Counted from the first letter of the stretch, positions 1 to 7,046 are shown. The stretch is 15,766 bases of DNA from BOG-908 sp964657885 (GCA_964657885.1 CAZZWO010000053.1:1-15766), one strand, 5' to 3'. Made by a program: numbers and translations. Notes: generated from the letters alone by a model not told the origin.

Positions 1-1
1 C

Positions 2-823
2 TGCGTCCACCATGTCAGCCCGATCCTGCACGAGGCAGCGGCCCGCCTGCTGGACCGGCTGGACGACACCACCCACCGCTTCTCGGCGGCGCTGGACATC
101 GGGGGGCGCGGCGTAGTGGCGCCGATGTTGCGCGCCAGGGGCATCGCCACGGTCAGCCTGGATCTGTCGGCCCGGATGGCGGCGCTGAACGGCGGACCAT
201 CGGTGGCGGGCGACGAGGAGCTGCTGCCGTTCGCCCCGGGCAGCTTCGACCTCGTCGTGGCAAGCCTGTCCTTGCACTGGGTGAACGACCTGCCCGGCGC
301 ACTGATCCAGTTGCGGCAGGCACTCCGGCCCGACGGGCTGCTGCTGGCCAGCCTGCCGGCACTCGGCACCATGGGTGGCTTGAGAGGCGCGCTCACGGAG
401 GCCGAATCGATGATCCGCTTAGGGTCCGCTCCGCGCGTCTCGCCCTTCGCCGACCTGCGCGACTGTGCGGCGCTGCTGCAAAGGGCGGGCTTTGCGCTGC
501 CCGTGGCCGACCTGGACGAATTGACCATCGCCTACGCCAACCCGATGGACCTGCTGCGGGATCTGCGCCATGCGGGCGAGACCAACGCCCTGGTGCAGCG
601 CGACCGGGGCACGCCGCCGCCGGCCTTGTTCCCCGCGGCCTTGGGGATGTTACCGCAGAAAGATGGACGGCATCACGCCGAGCTGCGGCTGGCGATGATG
701 ACCGGCTGGTCGCCGGCCGCCAGCCAGCCCAAGCCGCTGAAGCCAGGAACCGGACAGGTCAGTCTCGCAACCCTGTTCGGCGAGACGAACCCTGTCCGGC
801 AAGCCGGCGCGAAGCCGTCGTGA
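2..823 (+). CDS. SAM-dependent methyltransferase, NDUFAF5/BioC-like (5' end cut by window)
   Basis: The frame is open from base 2, so the true start lies upstream of the window. Visible residues include a glycine-rich SAM-binding motif I (ALDIGGRG, bases about 89-112), an acidic loop, and the post-motif FDLVVASLSLHWVNDLPGAL followed by LRPDGLLLASLP. This is the class I methyltransferase order (motif I, then motif IV with a DLVVAS-type strand, then the RPDG loop). The HWVNDLPG stretch and a C-terminal half starting around FADLRD resemble the mitochondrial complex I assembly factor NDUFAF5 and its alphaproteobacterial homologues, and more distantly BioC. The substrate is not visible, so complex I assembly or biotin synthesis cannot be distinguished. 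The gene is convergent with the next one, and its stop codon sits in the loop of a perfect hairpin. The ATG at 116 is internal and would remove the SAM motif. Confidence 0.85.
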   Translation, partial: CVHHVSPILHEAAARLLDRLDDTTHRFSAALDIGGRGVVAPMLRARGIATVSLDLSARMAALNGGPSVAGDEELLPFAPGSFDLVVASLSLHWVNDLPGALIQLRQALRPDGLLLASLPALGTMGGLRGALTEAESMIRLGSAPRVSPFADLRDCAALLQRAGFALPVADLDELTIAYANPMDLLRDLRHAGETNALVQRDRGTPPPALFPAALGMLPQKDGRHHAELRLAMMTGWSPAASQPKPLKPGTGQVSLATLFGETNPVRQAGAKPS

Positions 824-833
824 CGACGGCTTC
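811..833. terminator. Perfect hairpin spanning the stop codon, between convergent genes
   Basis: Arms GAAGCCGTCG (811-820) and CGACGGCTTC (824-833) are exact reverse complements, and the three-base loop is the TGA stop of the methyltransferase gene. The hairpin sits 15 bases from the end of the convergent minus-strand gene, so it could act on transcripts from both sides. No T-run follows on either strand, so it is not a classical intrinsic terminator. It may instead block RNA decay or act with Rho. Confidence 0.4.
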
Positions 834-848
834 GCAGGCCATTGAAGC

Positions 849-1124
849 TTAGTAGTATCCCCAGTGCGGCGGCACCCAGGCGCCATACGGCGTGTAGTGA
901 CCGGGGATCCAGCGGTAAGGCGCCGGGGCATAGGCGACCGGCGGTCCAACGACGACCGCAGGGGCGCCGATGAACACGCCGCCGCGCCAGCCCCAACCGC
1001 CGTGCCAACCCCATCCCCAGCCGGGCCGCGCCCACCAGGCCTGGGCCGGTGCGGGCGCCAGCAAGGGCGCTGCCAACACCGCCGCGAGCGCACCGCCGAA
1101 AATGAACCGTTTCAGAAAATTCAT
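849..1124 (-). CDS. Small secreted Trp/Gly-rich protein with YXWIPGHY-type repeats
   Basis: A 91-residue protein of unknown function. Residues 1-29 form a clear Sec signal peptide: KR near the N-terminus, a hydrophobic Ala/Leu core, and an AQA cleavage site before WW. The mature part is rich in Trp, Gly, Tyr and Pro. Its C-terminus has two related units, RWIPGHYTPYG and AWVPPHWGYY, that fit the short WXXGXW-type repeat found in many small proteobacterial exported proteins. It is probably periplasmic or outer-membrane associated; no enzyme motif is present. The start is well supported: GGAGG lies five bases upstream of ATG (plus-strand complement 1130-1134). The 122 bases between it and the next minus-strand gene hold its promoter, but I could not pick a convincing one. 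Confidence 0.8.
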   Translation of the reverse strand: MNFLKRFIFGGALAAVLAAPLLAPAPAQAWWARPGWGWGWHGGWGWRGGVFIGAPAVVVGPPVAYAPAPYRWIPGHYTPYGAWVPPHWGYY

Positions 1125-1246
1125 CGATGCCTCCGTGATGACTGTTGCTCGCCTCGATCGGCGATCAACCTTGCAACGCCATAGCTAGAAGACGGATGTT
1201 GCACCCGCTTTTTCAGTGCGTTTCCAATCGTAACACCAGGCCGGGA

Positions 1247-1957
1247 TCAGCTTTCCGACAGGTGGTCTCCACGGTCGAACCACGCGTTGTTCCAGAGGTC
1301 GAGGCGCACCGGGTCGAAGCTGCGGCCCAGCCGCCATAGCACCACTGGCAGCGAGAGCTGGTCCTGGTAGCTCCAGCGCAGGTTCTCGGCCCACCAGGCG
1401 CGGTTGATGCCGGCCAGCGTCTTTCGATGCGGATCGCGCGCGATCAGGCCGCCCGCCATCAGGCCTGCGCCGGCCGGAAATCCCTCTTGCCGGTACGCCT
1501 CGATCTGCGCGGCCAACGGCAGGCCCCGGTACTTCAGCATTCCGGCCGACGCCTGGAGTTCGTCGTAGATGCAGGCGCGGTCGGGATGCACGAACATGGA
1601 CCAGCCGTTCGCACCGACATGCGCGCCGAACTCGGCGGCGAAATCGGGCGACTTGATCGTCAGGCAGCCGTCGATCCAGATCAGCCGGTCGTAAGCCGGA
1701 CGCGGTCCGAACGGCCGGTAACGCCAGGCCAGGCGGCCATCGGGAAACACCTCGTGGCTCATCACCTTGAAGTATTTGGCGCGCAGCCGCGGATGCAGGC
1801 CGCGCCGCCGGTGCGAGCGCACGATCTGCCACGCGCCGATGCGGGCCGGCCAGTCGGCATCGGTGAAGCAGAGGAAGTCGCAATCCGTGCGTTGCCGAAC
1901 CGGCTGCTGCAACCTGTCGTATCCGCCGTAAATCGCGGTGTAGATGCAGCTGCGCAA
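1247..1957 (-). CDS. DUF616/TOD1-MUCI70-like glycosyltransferase-type protein
   Basis: A 236-residue soluble protein. The pattern IYTAIYGGYD at residues 5-14, CFTD at 30-33, RAKYFKVMSHEVFP at 59-72, LIWIDG at 92-97 and FVHPDRACIYDE at 122-133 is the signature order of the DUF616 family, now called TOD1/MUCI70 glycosyltransferase-like. Members act in polysaccharide or glycan assembly in plants and occur in bacterial surface-polysaccharide clusters; the specific donor and acceptor are unknown. The start is TTG at 1955-1957. An in-frame TGA lies only a few codons further upstream, no ATG or GTG intervenes, and the family motif begins at residue 5. The start is 7 bases after the stop of the acetyltransferase gene, with no clear Shine-Dalgarno sequence, so translational coupling is likely. 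Confidence 0.75.
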   Translation of the reverse strand: MRSCIYTAIYGGYDRLQQPVRQRTDCDFLCFTDADWPARIGAWQIVRSHRRRGLHPRLRAKYFKVMSHEVFPDGRLAWRYRPFGPRPAYDRLIWIDGCLTIKSPDFAAEFGAHVGANGWSMFVHPDRACIYDELQASAGMLKYRGLPLAAQIEAYRQEGFPAGAGLMAGGLIARDPHRKTLAGINRAWWAENLRWSYQDQLSLPVVLWRLGRSFDPVRLDLWNNAWFDRGDHLSES

Positions 1958-1964
1958 CGGCCGG

Positions 1965-2768
1965 TCAGCCGGCCAGCAAGGGTTTCAACGTCTGCCAGGT
2001 AAGCACCTTGGGCTCGAAGGCCGGCAGACCCTCCCGCAACGTGTCGAGCGCATCGATGAAACGCGACGGGTCGCGGATGTCGGCGTCGAACAGCACGCTA
2101 GGGTGGCACTCCCACCAGCGGCTGGCCAGCAGCCGTTCGACCACCGCTTCGGGAAAGCGCAACCGGATCACCCGCGCGGGATTTCCGCCGACGATGGCAT
2201 ACGGCGGAACATCGCGCGTAACCACGGCACCCGCCGCTGCGATGCAGCCGGTATGCAGCGTGATGCCGCGCGCCAGGATGACGTGGTTGCCGGTCCAGAC
2301 GTCATGCCCCAGCACCGGCGGGGGCGCCGTACGGATGGTCGGCATGACCAGCTTCTGCGTGTTGCCGAGCAGGTCTTCGCGCGCCCAGCGGAATGAAGGA
2401 CGGGGCGCCCGGTACATGAAGCTGCTGCTGGTGACATGCTCCAGCGGATGCCGCTCGCCCATCACCGACGTCTGGTCGGCGATCGAGCAGTAGCGGCCCA
2501 TCGACACGGTCAGCGGGTTCGCGCGCTGGTAGCTGAACGCGCCGATCGTGCTCAGGACAACGCCGTTGGTGTAGTCGGCGTACTGCTCGATCCGCGCGGA
2601 TTTCAGCAGATCGACCGCCTGTATGGCGCCACGGCCCCGCGTGCCGAACGAGAGGCGGTGCGTTGCGAAGATCGACCAAAGCCGCTCGGTCATTCGCAGC
2701 CGCACGAAGCCCGGCTCCTCGGCGATGAGTTCGTCGATCATGGCGCGGGGCATAGCATGGCCGGGCAT
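1965..2768 (-). CDS. CatB-like hexapeptide-repeat O-acetyltransferase
   Basis: A 267-residue left-handed beta-helix acetyltransferase. Hexapeptide turns are visible in SMGRYCSIA (89-97) and in VLGHDVWTGNHVILARGI (152-169), continuing to AAGAVVTRDVPPYAIVGGNPARVIR (in segments, 178-202). The insert GERHPLEHVTSSSF (104-117) carries the histidine expected to be catalytic in the xenobiotic/CatB-type subfamily. The WWE segment near 218-220 is also typical. These enzymes move acetyl from acetyl-CoA to hydroxyl groups of sugars or antibiotics. Next to a DUF616 protein and sulfotransferases, a glycan acceptor is more likely than chloramphenicol (inference). ATG at 2766-2768 is used. ATGs at residues 6 and 10 are alternatives, and none has a good ribosome site. 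Confidence 0.85.
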   Translation of the reverse strand: MPGHAMPRAMIDELIAEEPGFVRLRMTERLWSIFATHRLSFGTRGRGAIQAVDLLKSARIEQYADYTNGVVLSTIGAFSYQRANPLTVSMGRYCSIADQTSVMGERHPLEHVTSSSFMYRAPRPSFRWAREDLLGNTQKLVMPTIRTAPPPVLGHDVWTGNHVILARGITLHTGCIAAAGAVVTRDVPPYAIVGGNPARVIRLRFPEAVVERLLASRWWECHPSVLFDADIRDPSRFIDALDTLREGLPAFEPKVLTWQTLKPLLAG

Positions 2769-2843
2769 CGAGCGGGCAAGCAGCCGGGTTCGTGGCCCGC
2801 TTCCGCCACCGGTCCGTTCACGCCCCCTTAACCTGGGCCGCCT
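2769..2843. promoter_or_regulatory. Divergent intergenic region of the glycan-tailoring block
   Basis: Only 75 bases separate the divergent starts of the acetyltransferase gene (-) and the first sulfotransferase gene (+). Any promoters for both transcription units must lie here or overlap the coding ends. I see no convincing -35/-10 pair on either strand; the call rests on gene orientation alone. Confidence 0.35.
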
Positions 2844-3905
2844 ATGGTGGCATCAGGCTTCATGCACCAGGTCGTTCCCGCGCCGCTCAACACACGGCAA
2901 ACCCTTCTCGCCTTCGCGCTCTACGAGGCGGAAAGCGGGCTGGCCGGCTTGCTGAACCGCATCGAGCTTGCCGGCATCACCCGACGGCAGGTCTATTTCA
3001 GCGTGCTCGGCCGCCCGCCGGAGCGGGCTGCGGTCGCAATCGACGGACCGGCCTTCAAGGGCCGTAACGCTCTGGCGAGCGCGCTTGGCGGCGACGAGTT
3101 CCAGACCCGCATCCGGGAGATTGTGTTGGCTGCCTTCCCCGAGAAGCGGCGGCTGATTTTCGTCCACATCCCGAAATGCGCCGGCTCGGACCTTCTGGTG
3201 ACACTTCGCCGGCAATTCCCATACCTGCACCATCACCTCGCGCTGCCCAATATCACCTCGAAGGAGGAGCTGTTTGCCGGCCTGCAACGGTTGTCGACCG
3301 GCCTGTCGCTCGCCGACCGCATCGCCGTCTCCGGACACGTGCCGTTGCGATGGTATCTGGAACGAAACCTGGTGCGCTTCGAGGATGAGCTGTTCACCAC
3401 GGTTCGGCACCCCCGCGACATCCTTTACTCCTACATCTCGTTCCTGCTGACGCGGATCGCCGGCGACCCGGGCGCCAAGCGGCACGATGTGAAGACGTGG
3501 CTGTCCCATATCGGACTGACCGCAACGAAGCCGGACGCGTCGGCCGCCTATCTCGCCGGCCTCGGCGCCGAATTGCTGCGCGCGCGCCCGGTGACGAACG
3601 CCAACATGATCTGCACCAACCTCGGCACCGGCACTGCCGCGTCGGCGATCGAGGCGATGGTGCTGACCGACATCGAGGTGACCGACACCGCCCGCTACTC
3701 CGCATGGCGCACCGAGAAGTTCGGTTTCACGCCGAAAAATCGGGTCAATCCGTCGCAGCCGCTTTTCGCCCCCGAAAGGGTGACGGCCGCCGACCGCGCT
3801 TTCATCGACGATGCCATCGGCGAGGACGTGGTCTTGTACGAAACGATCCAGGCGCGGCTCGCGGCCGCCGGAACGCTGTCGGTCCGCGGCCGGGTGTTCG
3901 CGTGA
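2844..3905 (+). CDS. Sulfotransferase family 2-like protein with N-terminal extension
   Basis: A 353-residue protein. IFVHIPKCAGSDL at 105-117 is the 5'-phosphosulfate-binding loop of PAPS-dependent sulfotransferases of the carbohydrate/heparan type (HIPKCAGS/T). TTVRHPRDILYSYISF at 185-200 is the 3'-phosphate-binding motif, with its Arg and Ser. It should transfer sulfate from PAPS to a sugar hydroxyl in a glycan; there is no signal peptide or membrane segment, so it is predicted cytoplasmic. Residues about 48-95 (YFSVLGRPPE, then ALASALGGDEFQTRI) look like a degenerate DUF4214-type unit, otherwise common on surface and secreted proteins; this is a weak call. ATG at 2844 is used; ATG at 2862 (residue 7) is possible. 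The next gene starts 52 bases downstream on the same strand. Confidence 0.8.
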   Translation: MVASGFMHQVVPAPLNTRQTLLAFALYEAESGLAGLLNRIELAGITRRQVYFSVLGRPPERAAVAIDGPAFKGRNALASALGGDEFQTRIREIVLAAFPEKRRLIFVHIPKCAGSDLLVTLRRQFPYLHHHLALPNITSKEELFAGLQRLSTGLSLADRIAVSGHVPLRWYLERNLVRFEDELFTTVRHPRDILYSYISFLLTRIAGDPGAKRHDVKTWLSHIGLTATKPDASAAYLAGLGAELLRARPVTNANMICTNLGTGTAASAIEAMVLTDIEVTDTARYSAWRTEKFGFTPKNRVNPSQPLFAPERVTAADRAFIDDAIGEDVVLYETIQARLAAAGTLSVRGRVFA

Positions 3906-3957
3906 CCGGCGAACGACTTCCCACCGGCCGGCTTCGGCGCATGGGCAGACGGGCAGT

Positions 3958-4977
3958 ATGAGCCAGCGCCGTTTCGTCATCCACATCGGTCCGCACAAGA
4001 CCGGCACGAGTTACCTGCAGCTTCGTTTCGCGGAGCTCGAGCGGGACCTGATGCAGCGCGGCATCGTGTTTCCGCAGCTCTGGCGACGGTCGGCGCAGGT
4101 CCCGAGCCATGTCGGACTGGCGGACCTGTTGCGACGCGGCGATCGAACGGCGCTGCAGGAAGGCTTCGGGCAACTGGCCGAGCTGGGCGGGCACACCGTG
4201 CTGCTGTCGGCCGAGGACCTTTCCACGCTGGAGCCCGAAGCGATCGCAGCCTTGAAGACGCACCTTCAAGGCTGCCCGGCAACCATCGTGTTCTACGTCC
4301 GGCGCTGGGCGGAAATCCTGCCATCGGCCTGGCAGGAGACGGTCAAGCAAGGGGGCGTGCGCACCCTGCCCGAATACCTGCTCCGGCACAGCGTCAATCC
4401 GATCGCCAGCCCGCTGCTGAACTTCGACATCAAGCTGTCCCGCTTCGTCGATGTGTTCGGACTGGACAACGTCAAACTCGTATCGTCGGCCACGCTGAAA
4501 CAACGTTCGCTCGACCTTCTTGCCCATTTCTGCGCGACATTCCTCGGCTGGCCGGACCCGCCCAGCCAGGGCGCGCACCGACGGTCCAACGCATCGCGCA
4601 CCACCGCCGAAATCGAGGTACTACGCGCAATGCTGGCGATGAGCACTGCACGATCGGGGACCGCCGATCCGCTGATACGCAAACGTTTCGACACCGGACG
4701 ACTGCACGACCAGCTCTCCGGGATCGAGAAGATAATGGCGCCGTTCCAGACCTCGATACCGTTCGACGAACGCGCCCCTCACCTGCTGGCGCTGCAACGC
4801 AAATTGTTTGCCCAATACGGCGCCGCAATGGTCGAGCCTTTCGTGCCAGGGCAATTTTTCAGGCCCAGGCACCTCAAGCTTGGCTACGTGCATACCGATT
4901 ACCTGTTCGATCCGCGCGCGCCGGCGGCCCTGGGGTCGTTGTATGACAAATTGTATGAGCACGGTCCGCCTGCATAG
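3958..4977 (+). CDS. Second, distinct sulfotransferase-like protein
   Basis: A 339-residue protein starting at ATG 3958. The frame stays open upstream to 3811, but that stretch overlaps the previous gene and reads as a low-complexity Arg/Ser shadow. IHIGPHKTGTSYLQ at 8-21 is a P-loop-like phosphosulfate-binding motif (GPHKTGTT class). YVRRWAEILPSAWQE at 113-127 fits the 3'-phosphate-binding Arg/Ser helix. It differs in motif type from the HIPKCAGS enzyme upstream, so the pair is not a recent duplication. Its probable role is sulfation (or a related P-loop transfer) of a glycan in the cytoplasm. The gene lies in the same orientation between the first sulfotransferase and an exported protein, consistent with one operon. 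The remainder (130-339) shows no motif I recognise. Confidence 0.75.
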   Translation: MSQRRFVIHIGPHKTGTSYLQLRFAELERDLMQRGIVFPQLWRRSAQVPSHVGLADLLRRGDRTALQEGFGQLAELGGHTVLLSAEDLSTLEPEAIAALKTHLQGCPATIVFYVRRWAEILPSAWQETVKQGGVRTLPEYLLRHSVNPIASPLLNFDIKLSRFVDVFGLDNVKLVSSATLKQRSLDLLAHFCATFLGWPDPPSQGAHRRSNASRTTAEIEVLRAMLAMSTARSGTADPLIRKRFDTGRLHDQLSGIEKIMAPFQTSIPFDERAPHLLALQRKLFAQYGAAMVEPFVPGQFFRPRHLKLGYVHTDYLFDPRAPAALGSLYDKLYEHGPPA

Positions 4978-5036
4978 CGCCGCTTGCCGCGATGTGCCCT
5001 GATGCGAACGAGGCCGGCAATGCTGCCCGGCCGCGC

Positions 5037-5043
5037 AAGGGAG
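5037..5043 (+). promoter_or_regulatory. Ribosome binding site that selects a GTG start at 5053
   Basis: AAGGGAG lies nine bases before GTG 5053-5055. It is the only good Shine-Dalgarno sequence among the candidate starts (TTG 4984, ATG 5002, ATG 5020, GTG 5053), and the GTG gives a clean signal peptide. Confidence 0.55.
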
Positions 5044-5052
5044 TGTTCGCCA

Positions 5053-6036
5053 GTGGCCGTTCGCATCAACATCACACGGGCCCTCCTTGCCGCGGCGCTG
5101 CTGTCGGGTTTGTACACCCCTCCGGCTGCCTACGGCCGCCCTGTCGTGTGGGCGATGCCGCCGGGACGCAACGGCGGGGACGCCCTGCGCGAACTGTTCA
5201 CCCAGCCCGACGCTTGGGTCACCGCGCGGTCCCGGGTGGACGTGATCGGGTATGCCGACCACAACCTCGACAGTCAGTACTCCGATGCGGAGTTGCGCGC
5301 CTGGCTGCCGATGCTCTCCCGCTGGGGCCTGAAGCTCGGCCTCGAAGTCGGTGCGGTGAAGCCGTGGGGACCGACGGGTGCACAGGCCTTCGCCATCGAG
5401 ACCAAATACTGGGACCGCTTCATCGCCGATGGCGGCAACATCTACGCGATCGCGATGGACGAACCGCTGCGTGTCAGCCTGAAGGTGCTGAACAAGTCGC
5501 CTGAGTATGCGGTGGAACAGACGGCAGACTTCATCCGCCTGGTGCGCGCGAAATATCCCGCGATGAAAGTGGGCGACATCGAAAACTATCCCGGCGAGGA
5601 AACGCCTGTCCTGCTGTCGTTCATCGACGGACTGCAAGCCCGGCTCCGGCAGCTTCACGTACGCGGTCTGGATTTCGTGCGCATGGATGTGAACTGGATG
5701 CGTTTCGGCCGGCGCAATGGCGGCGACGGCTGGCCGGGCGTGCGCGCAATCGAACAGGCATGCCGCAGCCGCGCAATACCGTTCAGCCTCGTCTATTGGG
5801 CAGCCGATTTGCCGTTCAAGCAGCGGCAGGGCCTGGCGACTTCCGACACCTGGGAAAACTCCATCATCAGCCAGGGCGACGATTACCGGGCCGTTGGCGG
5901 CGCGCCGGACGAGTATGTCGTCGAAAGCTGGCTGGGAACGCCCGACCATTCGGTGCCGGAAAACGCGCCGGGAACCTTTATGCACTCTGTCGTGGACTTC
6001 ACCGACCGGTTTGTGCCTGGTAGAAGCGAGCGGTAG
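5053..6036 (+). CDS. Exported protein of unknown family, TIM-barrel/glycoside-hydrolase-like features
   Basis: With the GTG start the product is 327 residues. Residues 1-28 form a signal peptide (VRINITR, an Ala/Leu core, then a site near AAYG before RP), so it is exported. I do not recognise the family. The body has the rhythm of a (beta/alpha)8 barrel: hydrophobic strands each followed by acidic or aromatic residues, as in KLGLEVGAVKPWGP (E98), IYAIAMDEPL (D136, E137), MKVGDIENYP (D175, E177), DFVRMDVNWMRFG (D212) and FSLVYWAADLPF (D252). Paired acids at strand ends fit a glycoside hydrolase or lyase, but this is inference from texture. It follows the sulfotransferases in the same direction, so action on the same glycan is plausible. 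The TAG stop lies inside the first bases of the palindromic element at 6033-6168, so the C-terminus may have been set by that insertion. Confidence 0.6.
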   Translation: MAVRINITRALLAAALLSGLYTPPAAYGRPVVWAMPPGRNGGDALRELFTQPDAWVTARSRVDVIGYADHNLDSQYSDAELRAWLPMLSRWGLKLGLEVGAVKPWGPTGAQAFAIETKYWDRFIADGGNIYAIAMDEPLRVSLKVLNKSPEYAVEQTADFIRLVRAKYPAMKVGDIENYPGEETPVLLSFIDGLQARLRQLHVRGLDFVRMDVNWMRFGRRNGGDGWPGVRAIEQACRSRAIPFSLVYWAADLPFKQRQGLATSDTWENSIISQGDDYRAVGGAPDEYVVESWLGTPDHSVPENAPGTFMHSVVDFTDRFVPGRSER

Positions 6037-6168
6037 GAAGTCTTCTTTTTCTGGAGAAAAAGAAGCAAAAAGACTTTACTAGTGCTGTCGCGGATCAACC
6101 GAAAAATCCGCGATAGCGTTAATAGAAGTCTTTTGGTTTTTTCTTCAGAAAAGAACGTCCTTTCCTAC
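6033..6168. repeat. 136-bp AT-rich palindromic element (MITE- or REP-like), complete copy
   Basis: The two 63-base halves, 6033-6095 and 6106-6168, are imperfect reverse complements around a 10-base loop (6096-6105). Both ends begin GTAGGAA. Next comes an AT-rich block containing a nested palindrome: CTTCTTTTTCT (6042-6052) against AGAAAAAGAAG (6055-6065), with a weaker version in the right half. The centre is GCTGTCGCGGAT (6084-6095) against ATCCGCGATAGC (6106-6117), with one G-T mismatch. The element fills the gap between two convergent genes: it contains the TAG stop of the exported protein gene and ends 2 bases from the motA stop. Its AT-rich arms contrast sharply with the GC-rich surroundings. 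Its left part recurs at the end of the window. There is no coding capacity. A non-autonomous transposable element or an extragenic palindrome are the main readings. Confidence 0.85.
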
Positions 6169-6170
6169 TA

Positions 6171-7040
6171 TCAAGTCGGAACCTGCAGCTTCTGCAACGC
6201 CTCCTCCAGTTCCTGGAAGCTCGGCATGAACTCGTTCGGCACCATCTTGCGGCCGGTCTCTACACTGACCTGCGGGGCATTGCCGTGCAGGTGGGCTACC
6301 AGAACCGCGCGGGTCACGTCGCTGTAGCGGGCATCACCCTCGACGATGCCCTTGATGCGCGAGGCACAGGGCGCCGCAATGCCGTAGGCGAGCAGCACGC
6401 CCAGGAACGTGCCGACCAGCGCACCGCCAATCATCTCCCCCAGCACCGCCGGCGGTTCGTTGATGTGGCCCATCGTCTTGATGACGCCGAGCACCGCCGC
6501 AACGATCCCCAGCGCGGGCAAAGCGTCGGCCATTGTCTGGATCGCGTGGCTGCCGTGCAGCTCCTCATGCAGCGTCTTCTTGAGTTCGCGTCCCATCAGA
6601 TCCTCGATCTGATGCGGATCGTCCGCATTCATGCCGATCATTCTTAGATAATCGCAGATCAGCGCCGATGTGTGATGATCGGCCAGGATCTTCGGGAAAT
6701 GCTTGAAGGCATTGCTCTCGGTCGGCTTTTCGATGTGCGGTTCCAGCGCCATCGCGCCACGCTGGCTGGCCAGCCGCGTGAAGAAGAACAGCAGGCTGAG
6801 CAGTTCGACGTATTCGGCTTTCTTGTAGCGCTCGCCTTTTAGGATCATGCCGAACCCGGCCAGCGTATGCTTCACGCCGGTCATCGAGTTGGCCATGATG
6901 AACGTTCCGATGGCGGCGCCGAGAATGGTCAGCAACTCGAACGGCATCGAGCCCAGCAGCGGCCCGATCGCACCGCCACTCGCGACGAAACTGCCGAACA
7001 CGCAGGCGAGCAGGAAGGCAAGGCCACCCAGGGTCAACAT
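6171..7040 (-). CDS. motA: Flagellar motor stator protein MotA
   Basis: A 289-residue inner-membrane protein, the proton-channel subunit that pairs with MotB to drive flagellar rotation. Transmembrane segments are visible near 1-20, 33-52, 172-190 and 202-224. The cytoplasmic loop holds RLASQRGAMALEPHIE (89-104), which carries the Arg (R94) and Glu (E100) expected to contact FliG (Escherichia coli R90 and E98). PALGIVAAVLGV places P175 and GIAAP places P224 at the two conserved prolines (P173 and P222 in E. coli). Length is normal. The ATG start is 6 bases after the motB stop, so the two are co-translated. The TGA stop is followed on this strand by TAG TAG, where the palindromic element begins. 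Confidence 0.95.
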   Translation of the reverse strand: MLTLGGLAFLLACVFGSFVASGGAIGPLLGSMPFELLTILGAAIGTFIMANSMTGVKHTLAGFGMILKGERYKKAEYVELLSLLFFFTRLASQRGAMALEPHIEKPTESNAFKHFPKILADHHTSALICDYLRMIGMNADDPHQIEDLMGRELKKTLHEELHGSHAIQTMADALPALGIVAAVLGVIKTMGHINEPPAVLGEMIGGALVGTFLGVLLAYGIAAPCASRIKGIVEGDARYSDVTRAVLVAHLHGNAPQVSVETGRKMVPNEFMPSFQELEEALQKLQVPT

Positions 7041-7046
7041 ATCGCG

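Noticed and set aside
1125..1246. Extracytoplasmic-sigma-type promoter (GGAAAC) upstream of the small secreted protein
   Set aside because: No matching -10 element at 16-18 bases.
2853..4007. Long open frame on the minus strand opposite the sulfotransferase gene (384 codons)
   Set aside because: It is antisense to a gene with clear motifs, its translation is low-complexity Arg/Gly/Val-rich, and GC-rich codon bias creates such shadows.
4621..5985. 454-codon open frame on the minus strand
   Set aside because: It lies across the second sulfotransferase and exported-protein genes, shows no domain or signal peptide, and has His/Gln/Arg-rich shadow composition.
6082..6327. Plus-strand small open frame beginning in the palindromic element
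   Set aside because: Its first third is the repeat and the rest is antisense to motA; no ribosome site.
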